In this document: piece after piece, positions 26,101 through 38,182 of the stretch | How the letters are laid out: each line of letters begins with the position of its first letter | Position numbering within the stretch: the stretch's first letter is position 1 | Assembly (NCBI GenBank): GCA_015501605.1 | Contig: JADNRZ010000002.1 | Location: 2,046,001-2,110,000, forward strand | Direction of reading: 5' to 3' | Source of the DNA: Panaeolus papilionaceus | Lineage: Eukaryota > Basidiomycota > Agaricomycetes > Agaricales | Length of the DNA stretch: 64,000 nucleotides | Made by a program: the position numbers and the translations under genes | Notes under the pieces: model-generated | What the model saw: only the letters and a program-made list of their open reading frames with translations | Told to the model about the DNA's origin: nothing | The model's database searches: none

Positions 26101-26821
26101 AAGGTTGCTGGCCCAACAACAACAGCAGCAGCAGAGTCGCAACGCAGAGTCACTCTATGCTGGACCCAATGCATCGTTTGGTCAAACTGGTCGACATGTT
26201 GGCCACCCAATGCAAGGCTTGCAACAGCCACACTATCGAGGTGGACCTTCTCCGGGGCTGAACCAACCTGCACCACCATCGAATGTACCCCACCCACAAC
26301 GTCTTCCTCCTGGGTTGGCAAATCTTGGTGGTCGTCCTCCTCATGAACCCAGCCAATTTGTCGGCTTGCAAAACCTGCCCACTAATTCCTCGCACAACAT
26401 GCACATTAATGCGCCACAAGGCCAGCAACAGCTCCCCTTCAACGGCTTCAACAATACCTCTGGTTTCAATAACCAAAACCGCCCCAGCCTATCAGGAGGT
26501 CACATTCCCAATCTCCCTCAGCACGCCTTGAATGGCCTCGGTCTTCCGAATGTCGATCCGCGCCTGTCCGGCACTCATCCTCTTCTTGCACTCAATGGGA
26601 ACAACATTGTGGGGAATCGCATGAATGGCGGATTCTCTCAAGCTCCTAGCGCAACACCACACATGCTTCGTCCTCAACAACAGCAACAGCCTAACATTCA
26701 CCCCCAGATGTTGCCCCATCTCCTCCCTCCTCACCTCCACCAACAAGCCCACTCTGTCCCTAATAACCAACCCACCCATGACCTCATGGCCCTCTTAATG
26801 GGCGGCACGCATCGAGAGTAG
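23109..26821 (+). CDS. 4E-T-like eIF4E-binding protein, probable translational repressor
   Basis: A large, mostly disordered protein. Near residue 45 it has FRVYTKQDLLYLAYSP, which holds the eIF4E-binding consensus Y-x4-L-L (YTKQDLL). Animal 4E-T and yeast Eap1 carry the same type of motif; 4E-T is a P-body repressor that competes with eIF4G for the cap-binding protein. After several introns the protein is extremely rich in Arg, Asp and Glu (about 24150-24570). Then come EPAWMDTYIPSDSTPGILGG, DGIQAWKKGMKEKE and AMDEIQLFKMLMKQEEKKR, which look like short conserved docking motifs. The C-terminal half is rich in Gln, Asn, Pro and His, with a polyglutamine run near 26107-26130, and ends HDLMALLMGGTHRE. 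At least six introns are needed and several limits are approximate. The assignment rests on the YTKQDLL motif and overall architecture. Confidence 0.62.
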
Positions 26822-28706
26822 GTCTCATACAGAGATTTATTTTTTTTCGTTTCCTCAACAATTCTGTTCATTTTATCTTCTGTCACTCATAAACCGTCGT
26901 AATATTTGATGTTCTTTTCTACTAATGCACTATATTATTCTGATATCCTGATACACATCCGGAGCAATGATTTACTAGATCGTGGCAGGCGGCTTTGTTG
27001 TACAGTTTAATTAATCGCGACTCTCAGCGTTATGTTTGGCCCAAAGGCGAGTTGTGCTGTTTATGAGCTGAGCTTCTCAATACGCAATAAATGACATTCA
27101 TGTCCATCTTCGACATGCAGATTGCACAGCGTTCTTGGACCTTCTGCTCATCTTTCCCTTTATTTAATCCGAAGGCTCCACTGTGGTTACCCACTCAAGT
27201 TCCATTGGGAAATCGTAAAGGGGACGGAGACAAGGCAGTTGTGATGGGAAAAGGCTGATTATACTGAATCTACTCATCATCGACTCGAGCCGAATAATGC
27301 CTGCTGTCTAACTTAATTTTAAAAGCTTCAAGCGACATGAAGCAAGACACCATCCATATGTTCATCTACACAAAAGTGGGGAGGTGATGGATAGATTCAC
27401 ACTCCCCATCCCTTCCCATGTCTCCGAAGAGTAAAGTATGCCCACGAGAAAGGGCGACCTTTTGGCGACCTTCTGTGGAGACGCAGGCCGGTGTTATCAT
27501 TGAGACGACTTCCTAAAACAGATTACTTGGACATATATAGGAAGCATGCGGGCGCCACACCGGCATCAGCCGGGGTCTCGCTCGACCTCGAAGTTCGAAC
27601 CAATCCTCATCGCGTTGACTGCTTCGTTTTGAATGGTGCAAATCGAAAATTAGCTGATCCATGTTTCAAATTATAGCTCGAAAATCTTCAGTGTAGAAGT
27701 AGCCAATACTCGTCGGACAAAGTGCACAAGAAGTATTCGTGTAACCTTTCTCATGACCTTACGTGCTGCATCTGTCCAGTTGAGAAGGCCGAGTGCCCGA
27801 TTGCGGTAGCTATCTTGCGCCAGTGTCCGTGAGATGAGAGCCCCTGGTCTCCATTTCGCGTCGGCAATAACAAGAACAAGTACACTCTATTTCAGCCCAT
27901 CACGCCTTTACTGGCATGACATGGGCAAATGATGTGCACACGGCAGGCTTTTGCACCACACCTTCGAAATTTTGAGTAGACGACAAAAAAACCTAGTTGG
28001 GTCTTTGAAGCCGCGATATCGATGAGTTGGCATCGTTTCTCGATCGACTCTGAACTGAATGGACAGAGGGTTGACTCTGGAGAATGGTGATCGCAAATAT
28101 CGAACACACATTTAGACGTGGGGACACATCAAAAAAGATAATCGATTAATCTTGCAAGTGATCATCGAAGTTATAAGCGCAACCCATCTCATCGGTGGTG
28201 GCCGCCTGAGATTGCGCCGACATAACTAGTAGCCCCATAGGTGTGTATGTCGAGTTACTTGATTGAAATACCGGCGTTCTGTACGATTTTCTGAGCGCAT
28301 GCGCCTTTAGTGTATTCAAAGGTCGGCATGCGATGTATTCCAGATTTGAAGGTTGCTTCAGGTCATTCAAATGTTCCGAAATTCATTGAACAAATGAGTG
28401 CAAGAACGGGCAATTGACAGGTTGACAAGTTTTTTTTGTATTGCTGTGCAGGAAGGTATCCTGCCTCGTGTTGGGTGTGGAGGCATCGTTCTCCGACGTG
28501 ACTGATGGAAAAAAAGATGATTCACAAGACGGTCATGGTACGACATGCAGGGCGTGGCTGAAAGAAAATAATCTCTGTAAAAAGCTGTGATATTAGAAAG
28601 TGAAATAGTGAATAGTCAGTTGATAGTTAAGAATGATTTTTATTGCAGAGGAGTTTGTAATGGTATAGGCTAAGAAGTATTTATGCATGGCGTATATTCG
28701 AGTGTA
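26822..28706. other. 1.9-kb intergenic region
   Basis: Only short open frames with no family resemblance and no splice-consistent extension are present. It holds the 3' end of the 4E-T-like gene and otherwise nothing I can name. The first mobile element inserted at its right end; the target duplication starts at 28707. Confidence 0.4.
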
Positions 28707-28716
28707 CCTTGTTTTA

Positions 28717-30598
28717 GGACAATTCTATTTGTGAACCCCATCAACCCTCTATGAACCCTCGATAAACTTTCTTCGGCCGGAATTACGCCAGTTTAGAAAA
28801 ACTGCGGACGGCCTGAACGGTAGTTAAGACTTAGCAAAAATACATAAATTATCTAAAATCCCATTGGCCAGTGTGTATAGAAAAAAATTGACCTAGCCCC
28901 AGTCCCCGAGTCGAGTCCAACCTTTTCTTCCACAAAATTCACCTTACCTGAAGTCTCCTTATTATTGAAACTGTAACTATTCTCATCCCTCGTGTCGGGC
29001 CTCACTCTTCCATCAGGTCCCGCCATGTCGGATCCAGCCTATCTAGCCTACATAGAAGCGCCTGCCCATGCAATGTACACACAGGACCACCTCGAAAATG
29101 TCACATTTGAAGCTTCGTTTCAACTCTTCGGCGAACTTCCAAAGAGTTCCCCTCCAAATTCTCTCCTACAGTACATGTTCACTAAGAAAGCGCCCGAAAC
29201 GGGACACTCCAAGCATATTCAGCCCTGGGATGTATGCAAGAATGTACTAACCACAAATTTGACAGACAGAGTATGCCGTTCATACGAAGAAAGAGGTTGA
29301 CTTCAAGTGGGAAGTCGATGAAGAAATGGTAAGTCAGACAATCTACAGCACTGTCGTGATGATTAATCGAGAAATATAGCAAACGATCAATCACTTCACG
29401 AACGACAATGCTTTACATATCAACGAAGTGGCTTCTTCGCCTGATTCTTTCAGGTGGACAAAAAGCGCGCAGTCTGTATCGGGTTCAGCGTATCGGCACT
29501 ACTACATTTCACATCCTTGCGATCCTTGAGAACGGAAACTATGTTTGCGATTGCTGTATGGGCTCCAATGCAGGAATTCCATGTCGGCATTTTTTCCAGG
29601 TCATGCTCAAGGTCCATACAGTCAAGTTTAAAATTGGGTTTATTCATCCAAGGTATGTAACCTAATCTACTATAAAAGCAGTGAGCAAACATATATAAAA
29701 ATAGGTGGTATAAGGATAATACCATTGACCCCAACACTATTCACCCTGTTGGACTGGAACATCCTCTACATGCTCCAGAGCAACGTGCACAAACGAGCAT
29801 TGTTAAGGTTGCCACCTCGACATCTAATCCCTTGGAAGTCCGATCCCAACTGTCTAAATCCGACACGCAAACGCTTGATGCAAGAACAGTGTATCATGAG
29901 ATACAAGGTGCCCTCAAATCCACCATGTCCTGCATCCAAACGAAAGCAGACCTTGACTTGCTGAAAGAGAAGTTAGATGTCATCAGGTAAGTGGTGGAGG
30001 ACTGAGATTGAGAGCATTTGACATACCTTATAACCCATAGACGTGAAATGAACCTCGAAGACGATGAGTTTTCAATCCATGATCCCGCAGTCAGGTCCAA
30101 AAAAGACCGTCCACGTACCAGCCGAATCACTGGTCCTCTTGAGGGTTGTCCCCGGGGTGGAGGTGCTCGCTCAGCCAAGAAGAGTGGCCCGTTAGGACAG
30201 GGAGGGAAGTCTCGGAGTTGTGGTCTCTGCAACAAAACAGGTCGCAACCGTCTCACATGCCCCCTGCGAACTCAGGATGAATGAAGCATGATATAATATG
30301 CATTGATAGAGTGTATTGGCGAAGAGGAAAGAGGGTATGGAGAAGGGTAAGCAAGGTAGACGGTTCGCGGTAGACCAGGTTGACTTGGTGGTAAAACAAT
30401 AAAGACGACCATTTTGCGTTTACCTCTAACAAGTTTCGTTTTGTCGGAGCGGCTTTCCCACTGACAGATATTATTTATGTAATACAATTTTTATTCAATT
30501 CTTTAATTTCAATATTATACAATACCGGCCGTGATAACTTAGTCCGGAATGATGAACTGATGGTGAGGGTTTGATGGGGTTCACAAATAGAATTGTCC
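28717..30598 (+). mobile_element. MULE-like non-autonomous element, copy 1
   Basis: A 1,882-base element. Its ends, 28717-28744 and 30571-30598, are perfect 28-base inverted repeats starting GGACAATTCTATTTG; the similarity runs on for CCCTC after one extra base. It is flanked by a perfect 10-base target-site duplication, CCTTGTTTTA, at 28707-28716 and 30599-30608. Long inverted repeats and 9-11-base duplications are hallmarks of the Mutator superfamily. Inside is one spliced gene (29025-30284) with a SWIM zinc finger but no transposase catalytic domain. I found no difference from the copies at 46959-48840 and 53265-55146, so insertion was recent. The internal gene's direction defines the plus strand. 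Confidence 0.93.
29025..30284 (+). CDS. SWIM zinc-finger protein carried by the element (copy 1)
   Basis: Transposon-borne protein of unknown function, related to the C-terminal part of Mutator-type transposases. The start at 29025 gives MSDPAYLAYIEAPAHAMYTQ. Likely joints are PWD-TEYAVHTKKEVDFKWEV, DEEM-QTINHFTNDN, FIHPR-WYKDNTIDP and KLDVIR-REMNLEDDEF. The SWIM motif is YVCDCCMGSNAGIPCRHFF (C-x-C...C-x-H). The C-terminus is basic and ends in a zinc-knuckle-like CGLCNKTGRNRLTC where the usual histidine after glycine is arginine. Upstream of the SWIM motif the frame must change between SSPDSFRW (about 29450) and YRVQRIGTTT (about 29490). I find no usable intron there, so the gene may be broken. 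No DDE catalytic core is encoded. Confidence 0.6.
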
Positions 30599-30608
30599 CC
30601 TTGTTTTA

Positions 30609-32134
30609 GATCTTGTTCGCAAGATAAACCCGATTTGATTAGTAGATTCCCTTCAAAACGGGATTATATAATGAAGCCAAGGGATGGGTGAATCTTGACA
30701 TTCTTGCCTGCAGGCAGGGAACGTGGTGTACTTGTATCAAAACAGGGAAGGGATAGAATCGGATTATGACCGAAGTTAGTGAACCTGAATTTAGAGAAGG
30801 ATAAGCGGGGTTCGTGGTTCGAATGGAACCCTTTGTCCTTTGTCCTTGAAAAGTTGGTGGTTGTTCAGTCGACACAACTCTTTCTACTTCCCTCCTTCTC
30901 CAACTACCATCGGCGTCCTTGTATACTGTCCAGTCGTTAGGTTGGACTGGCAGCCTGTGACTTACCGTTCATAGTTTTCTTTTCTACGGCTCGCTCGCTT
31001 CATTTCGAGAGTGCCACAGTCTTTTGTTTTCGCCATACTCGACGTGGCGACCATCTAAGACTCTAGACAACACTTTTGTGCAAACTCACCCTCAGTCATT
31101 CCTTTGTTTCGTCTCCCTATTTCTGCAACATTACAGAATAATCTCCTCTCCTTTAATAATTCCCAACACAACTTTATCGCTCCCTTCAAGCGAACAAGTA
31201 CTACCAACCCAGGCTCAGACAGTCAAAACCTCTTGTCTTTTTTGTGCAACACCCCCGCATTGTAAGTAAATTTCTTATTGAACTTTGAAGAGGGATATAT
31301 AATTAAGAATCGATTTTTACAGAAGAAGATCCTTGAAAGCAAAGGTGAGATATTGATATTTATTGTGATACGTCATGAAACCCGGACTTGGTCGTCGTTA
31401 AACGTGGGGTTTGAACTTGAATAAGCACCGGGATTTTGATTTTCTCTTTTTTCTTCTTTTTCTTTTGCCGGGGAGTTGTGTGGGTTCAAGGCCGCAGCGG
31501 CGCCGGGGGGAAATTGAAATAATAATTTATTTTATATTGAGATGGACCCCCGAAGACAGTGACTGAATAAAATAATATTTATTCAATTACGTTATTTTAG
31601 ATTTGGATTGTTTCGTCTGTCCTGTCTCCCACTCTCTTTTCTTTCTACCTTCATTGTCAGAGTCAAGGTCGTCGTCGTCGAGCTCATCCCCCTCAACGAC
31701 CGACCACTCATCAAACACTTGTCCCATAAAATATCTCCTTTTAACGACCATACACGCTTATACGATCCTCATAGATTCAAGTGGCTTGTTGCTACAAAGC
31801 TCTTAACAAGACTTGAAGCATAACCACCTCTCTCTTCTCCATCTCATCGTACTTGTTTCTTGCATCCTCATTTTTTCTTCTTTTTCTCTACAGTGTCAGT
31901 ATACTTTCTCTGTTGAATTTCTTTTTTTCTCGCGTTATTTTTTTCCTAATTGAAGAGCCTACGATCGGTGTAGAAAGTGGGTGATGTGGTTGGAATGGGT
32001 GGACGTGTGTGACTGTGTATCATGTGTACTGGCCCCCCTTCTTTGCTACTTCCTCATCCCTATGCAAACCGCCCATACTCTCTTTATTTGACCCGCCTTT
32101 ACGCGTCTTCTTCTATCATTATCATTTATAACCC
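30609..32134. other. Intergenic region / long leader of the cyclin gene
   Basis: 1.5 kb with no convincing protein. It is AT-rich with long pyrimidine runs (about 31440-31470 and 31820-31940), as often seen before highly regulated fungal genes. Part may be a long, possibly spliced 5' leader of the cyclin gene at 32135. Short overlapping frames here show no family resemblance. Confidence 0.4.
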
Positions 32135-33597
32135 ATGCAACACGACATGGCTAACATCATCTTTAATTCCCCACTCTTTTCTAGTTCTCAGTCTCTCGAC
32201 CCATCCTCAAATACTATTCGTTGTACCATGAAGGACGTACCACCCTCTAGACATTCCCGCAACTCGCTCGTCTACCCCAAGAAACGCCCCTCTCCACATG
32301 GTGTCTCAAAATCTCACAAACAATCACCTCTCATACCCTACAATGGTGTCACCAAAAAGTCCCCTCGAGCAGCCAAGATGGCACAGGTTCAGCAACGCCA
32401 GCGGGAGGCTCAGATGCAAGCAATGCGACGCGACGGCATTTTCATTGAGGAGGAGTATCGCGAAGAAATCTGCTATTACATGCAGCAGATGGAGGTGCGC
32501 TGGAAACACCCTGTTCTTAATGCTCACTTATTCATTCATATCAAAAGCAATATACCATGTCTTCTACCCAGTCAATGGACCAGCAACCGGAGATTAGGTG
32601 GCATATGAGGCCCTGTCTCGTCGACTTCCTTGTCGAGATTCACTTTACATTCCGTCTACGCCCCGAAACTCTCTACCTCACTTTGAACATCATTGATCGC
32701 TATGTCTCGCGCCGTATCGTCTATATCAAGCATTACCAGCTTGTCGGTTGTGCCGCCCTCTGGATCGCTGCCAAGTTTGAGGATGCCAAAGAGCGTGTGC
32801 CGACCGTTCAAGATCTCGTTCAAATCTGCCGCGAGACTTACGAAGAGTCGGCATTTATTCAGATGGAAGGCCATGTTCTTTCGACAATTCAATGGACACT
32901 CGGTCATCCCACCGCCGAGGCTTGGTTAAGGTTCTTATGCTGTGGCCCCTACATCGAGGACACCAAAGTTCAACACGTTGCTCGCTTCTTGATGGAAATC
33001 ACCCTCTTCTACCGCGAATTCATCAAATACACCCCCTCAACCATCTCTCTCGCTGCTCTGACTCTGGCTCGTCACCTTTGTGGCAAATCACGTCGTATCT
33101 GGGAGGAAACTGACGAGTGTCTCGAAGTCATCGAGTACCTAGACAATCGCTTGGCCATGCACGTCAACGACCTCTCCGAAACCCTTGTCAAGAAGTACTC
33201 CTACGCGTTCTACTCCAAGGCAGCTACTTTTGTTGTTCAATACTACCTCCAAGGCGGCCGCTATGATCCTCCAGCACCCACTATTCCTGTAACTCCGAAA
33301 CGTGCCTCGCACTCCTCAGTTAGCACCCCCGCCAGCTCAACAACATCAGCGTCCGACGTATCCGACGATATGCCCCTCACGCCCACGACACCATCATTCA
33401 GCAGCGACCCCTTCTCCATGCTCGACTCTTCAGACGACAAGGAGAATGTCTGCTCGACGTTTGAACCTGTCCTCAGCAAGCTTCATATCGATACAGCGCC
33501 TGAACAGTACTTGCCTCACGATTTTGTCACTTTTGGCCGTCAAGCGCTGAATAGCTTGAACAACCTCACGTCTCCACGGACTGCAGTTGTCTCATAG
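32135..33597 (+). CDS. G1/S-type cyclin (CLN/PUC1-like)
   Basis: A cyclin that would activate the main CDK at the G1/S transition. Exon 1 runs from the ATG at 32135 to about 32494 (GIFIEEEYREEICYYMQQME). After an intron of about 75 bases, exon 2 continues SMDQQPEIRWHMRPCLVDFL. The first cyclin fold contains the MRPCLVDFLVEIH helix and YLTLNIIDRYVSRR, then YQLVGCAALWIAAKFED, the signature cyclin-box helix. The second fold follows (PTAEAWLRFLCC... YREFIKYTPSTISLAALTLA). The tail is Ser/Thr/Pro-rich with many Ser/Thr-Pro sites (TPVT, TPKR, PTTPS), likely phosphorylation or degradation signals, and a DDKEN KEN-like box. It ends at 33597. A methionine at 32147 is an alternative start. The resemblance is to fungal G1 cyclins rather than mitotic B cyclins. 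Confidence 0.88.
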
Positions 33598-34728
33598 CGA
33601 CATCAACGTGACCGTCTCTTTGTTCCTTCTTCTTGTTTCCACTCTGTCAAACGCAAACCAACCCGCAAAATGTAATACCAACACTCGACATCGTTCCCAA
33701 TCTTTGTTCTGCAACTCAATCAACCATGCATCCATCAATCACTTTCTCTTTGCAATCGTCTCAATTTTTTTTTTTCATTTTCTGCACTATTATCTTACCT
33801 GGCAACTTTAACCCTAGTCGAAAAGTCGACAAAGGTTGACATCAGCACGAAGGGACGGTTTCCTTGTCGTCAACGGTCATGCATTGACATGACTTCTCGC
33901 GATGAAGAACAGACAGTTTTTTGTTTATCTGCCTTTAACCATGGACCCTGTGTTCTTTTGTTCTCCTCTGTTCGGCTTTTCTTAAGGATGCCACCTCGCC
34001 ATAGCCACCGGTCTCACGACTCATACATTCATTTCAGTCTGTCACTCTATGCATCCATCGCCTACACATCCTCTCCCTTCCCTTCATCCAACTAACCCCC
34101 TTCTGCGCATTCCACTCAAAGACACTCTTGTCCATTCCGTAGCAATTGCGTTCTTTAAAGTATATTTTATTCTTCATTTTATCGTATACTTCCACACTTT
34201 TATCCAGCCGATGGTACTGGTCATTCATTGCCAGTTTCCTGATATTTTTTTTTGGTCCTTTAGTCGTTTGCATACTTCACCCCCTTGTACGCATAATCCA
34301 TCGGCAATTCTTTCACTTGCATTTATTCTTCTACCCCTGTCGTACGCATATTGTTACAGGTAGTTTGTGTCTTATAGCACTCAACTCGATTTACCGTCAC
34401 CCCAGAAGTCGAGGCTCGTGTGATATCACATTTGAGAATGGACACGGTATCTTTTCTGTTCCTAATTATGACCGTCACAAGGGTGTCAGGGCTCCTCAAT
34501 GGAGAGCAGTGGAACCCGCCATGTGCAATTGGTGATGATGGGTAGGAAATTGGTTCAACTTCACCCGAATTGATCTTGATCCTTGCCTTATTACACACTA
34601 GTAGAGATAAGTAGCCTTATTGATTTGACATGGAGTGCGACTGCCTCCTGCTTGGCTAGCGTGATGTATAGTAGATCGTGACAATACATACATATTTATA
34701 TAAATTCGTGATTCTTTTTTTTATCCAA
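33598..34728. other. 1.1-kb convergent intergenic region
   Basis: Lies between two convergent genes, so it holds both 3' ends. The sequence is pyrimidine-rich on the plus strand, with T runs at about 33760-33775. No coding potential, RNA gene or repeat was recognised. Confidence 0.4.
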
Positions 34729-36737
34729 TTATTCCAAAACCCATTGACCGTTCTCCTGCTTAATACCAACAGGCCGTTTCTCGTCCAAGCTAATTCGCCC
34801 GGCGTTCAGAATAGCTGTCGTTAAAACAGTGTTGGCGATGGTTGGCAATCCGTGCTTGTCATAATCCCCCGGTTGACTCAGACCCGCATTGACGCTGCGG
34901 GCCGCGTCCACGAACTTCTCGATGGAAATGTAGCCATAACCGCGTTGACCATCAAAATGGCCAGTTTCAGAAGGAGAATACTTCATGCTAAGAGGTGTTT
35001 TGTTAGCGACGCCATGAACAGATATTATGCAGCGCAATTTGGATAATGCGGATATCATCGTCTCCAAGGAACGGATGCATATCGCATCGCAGCGCGTTCG
35101 AAATAATCGGTCATTCGGCGAATTCTGATGATTGACTTACTAAAACGGATTGTACCAAGCTTTGCCAGTGTCGTCGACAGTGACATCGTAGCCGCGATGC
35201 GCCTGGTCAACAGAAATGTCTCCCTATTTTTGCGGCAATGTCATAGTCTATGAGCCCCATTGTTATCATATTGTCATAAAAAGAAGCATACCTTTTCACC
35301 CATGTAATACCAGTGTTGTCCCGAGTGAATGCCGGCCTTCAAGGGCGCCGTCCAACTGGCGGTGTAGACGGCGGTACCCTTATGCGTCTTGCTCTTGACC
35401 GATTGCCAGTCCACAAGGAGTGTGATGGTATCTTCCGTCTCCGGAACACAATTGTAAGGTTCGCTTGTGGCGATGCCGGTAGAGGCGCTTGCCACAACGC
35501 GGGTAGGGACAGCGATGTCCTGCAAGATCCAGCAGCAAATATCAATGTGGTGGGATGAAAGATAATAACTGTCGACCGAAGCAATCAGATTTCGGGTTTC
35601 TCGAAAACCGTTCTTTAAACTTGAGCCAACCTGATGTCCGAATCGCGGCCCGCCCAAGCGCGGAAAGTCTCCAATTGGCTTTTAGGTTGGCTCATCCACG
35701 CGTTGAAAAAGTTGAACTCTCCGAGCGTGGCTGCTCGGGCTTTAGCGTCGCTGTAAACAGGATCAAACCTAAACATAAAAAGCATCAATTAAGCGTTCGA
35801 CCAGTCGCGTCCTTGGTCAAAAAACCTCTTGTGATGTTCGACAAAGCAGACAACGTTGTGCTTTCTGGCAGCCTCGATGAGTTCAATATGATGCGACAAG
35901 AGCTTCGTTGCGGGCTTCGTAACCAATACGTGCATGCCTCGCTCGATAGCATACATTGCGATCGGGAAGTGAGTGGCTGTTAGGTGGTGTTTAACCGACA
36001 CCGTAGTACACCCTAAAATTGTGCTTCGACTCACTGTCCGGTGTAAAAATAATGACAGCCTCCCCTTTCTTCATCTGGTCAATGGCCGCTTTATCTGCAG
36101 ACGCCAGGTCAGCACTATAAATGAATTGAAAGACCTACCCCTCTACTTACACGCTTCTGCATCGATTTTGCCGTCCTTTGGAAACTCTTCGAAACTTTTA
36201 GGATACTGATAAGTGCAAGTTTGATCGATGATTCTTACAGATACTTACGAGACATCGAGGTCCTTGTAAACACCGGCGATGTTCTTATCTAAATGTGTTC
36301 GAATGGCAGGAAATTTGCTGCCATTCACACCGACCATTCCAAGATGGTCCACCTAAAAGCATTTTCAATTTCAGAACAGGAGCTTTGTCTGACTTTTATA
36401 CCTTTTGTCGCCTCCTGAGGTCAAATAAAGTCAAACCCACAACCTTTCGTTTTATGTCAATATGAGCAACATTCACTCATGAAGGTAACATCATGTTGTC
36501 TTACTCCTATCTGTGAAATTATTGGTCTTCGTAAATAAATATGGGTTTTTATAAAGACAAACCTTCTTATCAGATGTGGAAGCGCCAGATCCTGTCCATC
36601 CTGTAGTATATTCTCCAGTACCACCTAGCAGATGTCGGTTAGCCAAATAGGGGCTACGCTGCAATGCATCTATCATCTAATGCAGTCAAGTGAGCCTTAC
36701 ACATAAGGACGTTAAGTTTCGGGAGTTGATCTGCCAT
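34729..36737 (-). CDS. Gfo/Idh/MocA-family NAD(P)-dependent oxidoreductase
   Basis: A Rossmann-fold dehydrogenase, probably acting on a sugar or polyol. The start ATG 36735-36737 gives [12 protein letters not shown]; after an intron the dinucleotide-binding loop [13 protein letters not shown] follows. Further small exons read [37 protein letters not shown] and AVIIFTPDS, then [20 protein letters not shown], the family's conserved catalytic lysine segment (EKP, here TKP). C-terminal substrate-binding stretches include [35 protein letters not shown] and [20 protein letters not shown]. It ends at 34729 (NGQWVLE). At least seven introns are needed. In the nucleotide loop the joint gives M-C-G-T-G where V-G-T-G is usual. 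Substrate cannot be inferred. Confidence 0.85.
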
Positions 36738-38182
36738 GATAAATAGCTGTTTCGATGGTGAAAGGGAAGAGAAGACTGTTATTTACGAAGGGATGGGTTT
36801 TCAACTCTTTTATAGCGGCTGGATAAGATTCGGCAAATGTGCTCGAAGTGATGGAAGTGGGGAACAATGGCGAAATCGGCCCGAGTTACGGTCCGGTCAC
36901 GGGTCTTGCACTTGCCACTTTGCCGGGATTAGTTGAGTGGCGGCAAGCTGACTTAGACTACGATTCCGAGCGCTCAGATAGAGGGTTTACTCGGAGGCAT
37001 TGAGATTTATAAGAAGTACAAATCGGGATGCCTCTTTTGATGTAATTCACCATTTTTATTTTTATTTTGTTTGACAAATTGATAATTTCTGCCTGATTGA
37101 ATACATTCGAGCAAGTCGTAGTTTTCGGCGCTTATGACCATTATTTATGAAGGATGGGTCCTGATATTCATGCAAAGGGAAACAGTGGGCGTAGAGACGG
37201 GCCCGTTGGGAACAGAGGGTACAATGTTTTAGGTTTACAAGTTGTTGACTTCGAACAATCTTTGCAGAGAGGCTGTCAGAGTATGCGCTCACTTTAGTCC
37301 TCGATTCGTCATTCTGGAAGGTAGCAGGGTGCGGCGGTACCTAAAGCATATTTTTTCAACACACTAAAACATTATACAAGGTCAGCCGTCAAAACTTGCA
37401 GATGAAAGGAAACGCGAGATAACTATTCGAACATTGAGACTTTCGAGACACATTCGCCGGGGGTTGTGGGAAGGCATTGGCAGACTGGTGGGCGTAATCG
37501 ACCATCTCTGTCAGTTATGATAACTGGAGGTAGTGATCAAATGGATGAACCTCGAATGGTCAGAAAAGCCCAAGATGTCAAATGAGTCGACTGTCGGATT
37601 TGATGTTGCGAGGCTGAGCCGAAAAAATGAACACGGTTAGTCACGTGCTTAACAGGAGGGATATCGTTATGTCGGTTGGTGTGTCTCAAGGTGTATTGCT
37701 GGCTCATGAATGGAACTCACAAAAGCATAGAGGCGTTGTTGGTGAATGTCAGGAAATGCCCAATATGTAATATCAGGGAAGCAGAAGAAATGTAAAAAAT
37801 TTGGGAAAGAAATTCAAGCGGAACGAACCACGGTAAGTTGGATTGGTGTGCAGCCATGTCGGGACGTGTTTTGAAGCTACAAGTTGGTGTAGGCGACGTG
37901 ATTATACCTAAAGTCAGTATGGCTAAATGATAATGTATGATATGTTCAAGAATAAAATTTAGAAATTTTGAGTTGACTGATAGAAAGAATAAACTTAAAA
38001 GTAATTATTAGTTGATTTTTTTTAAATGTTGAGCAGAGAAGTGACCGTGTTGAGACTGATCAGAGCGCATTCTCCGACCAGCCACCTGTCCCTTTCTTTG
38101 CCGTTCTGCCATCAGCCCCTCCCTTTTTACTCCCACCACACCCTTCCTCCCTACACCCCACCATCCTTCCCCCTCCCTCCTC
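36738..38182. other. 1.4-kb divergent intergenic region
   Basis: Separates the oxidoreductase (minus) from the ITC1-like gene (plus) and must hold both promoters. The last 100 bases before 38183 are a striking C/T-rich tract. No credible protein, RNA gene or repeat was recognised. Confidence 0.4.

Noticed and set aside
27570..27620. A tRNA-like T-loop (GTTCGAACC)
   Set aside because: The flanking bases do not pair into a T stem and no acceptor, D or anticodon arms are found.
28992..29024. Upstream GTG start for the element-borne protein (MSGLTLPSGPA...)
   Set aside because: Fungal nuclear genes start at ATG; the first in-frame ATG is 29025 in a good context.
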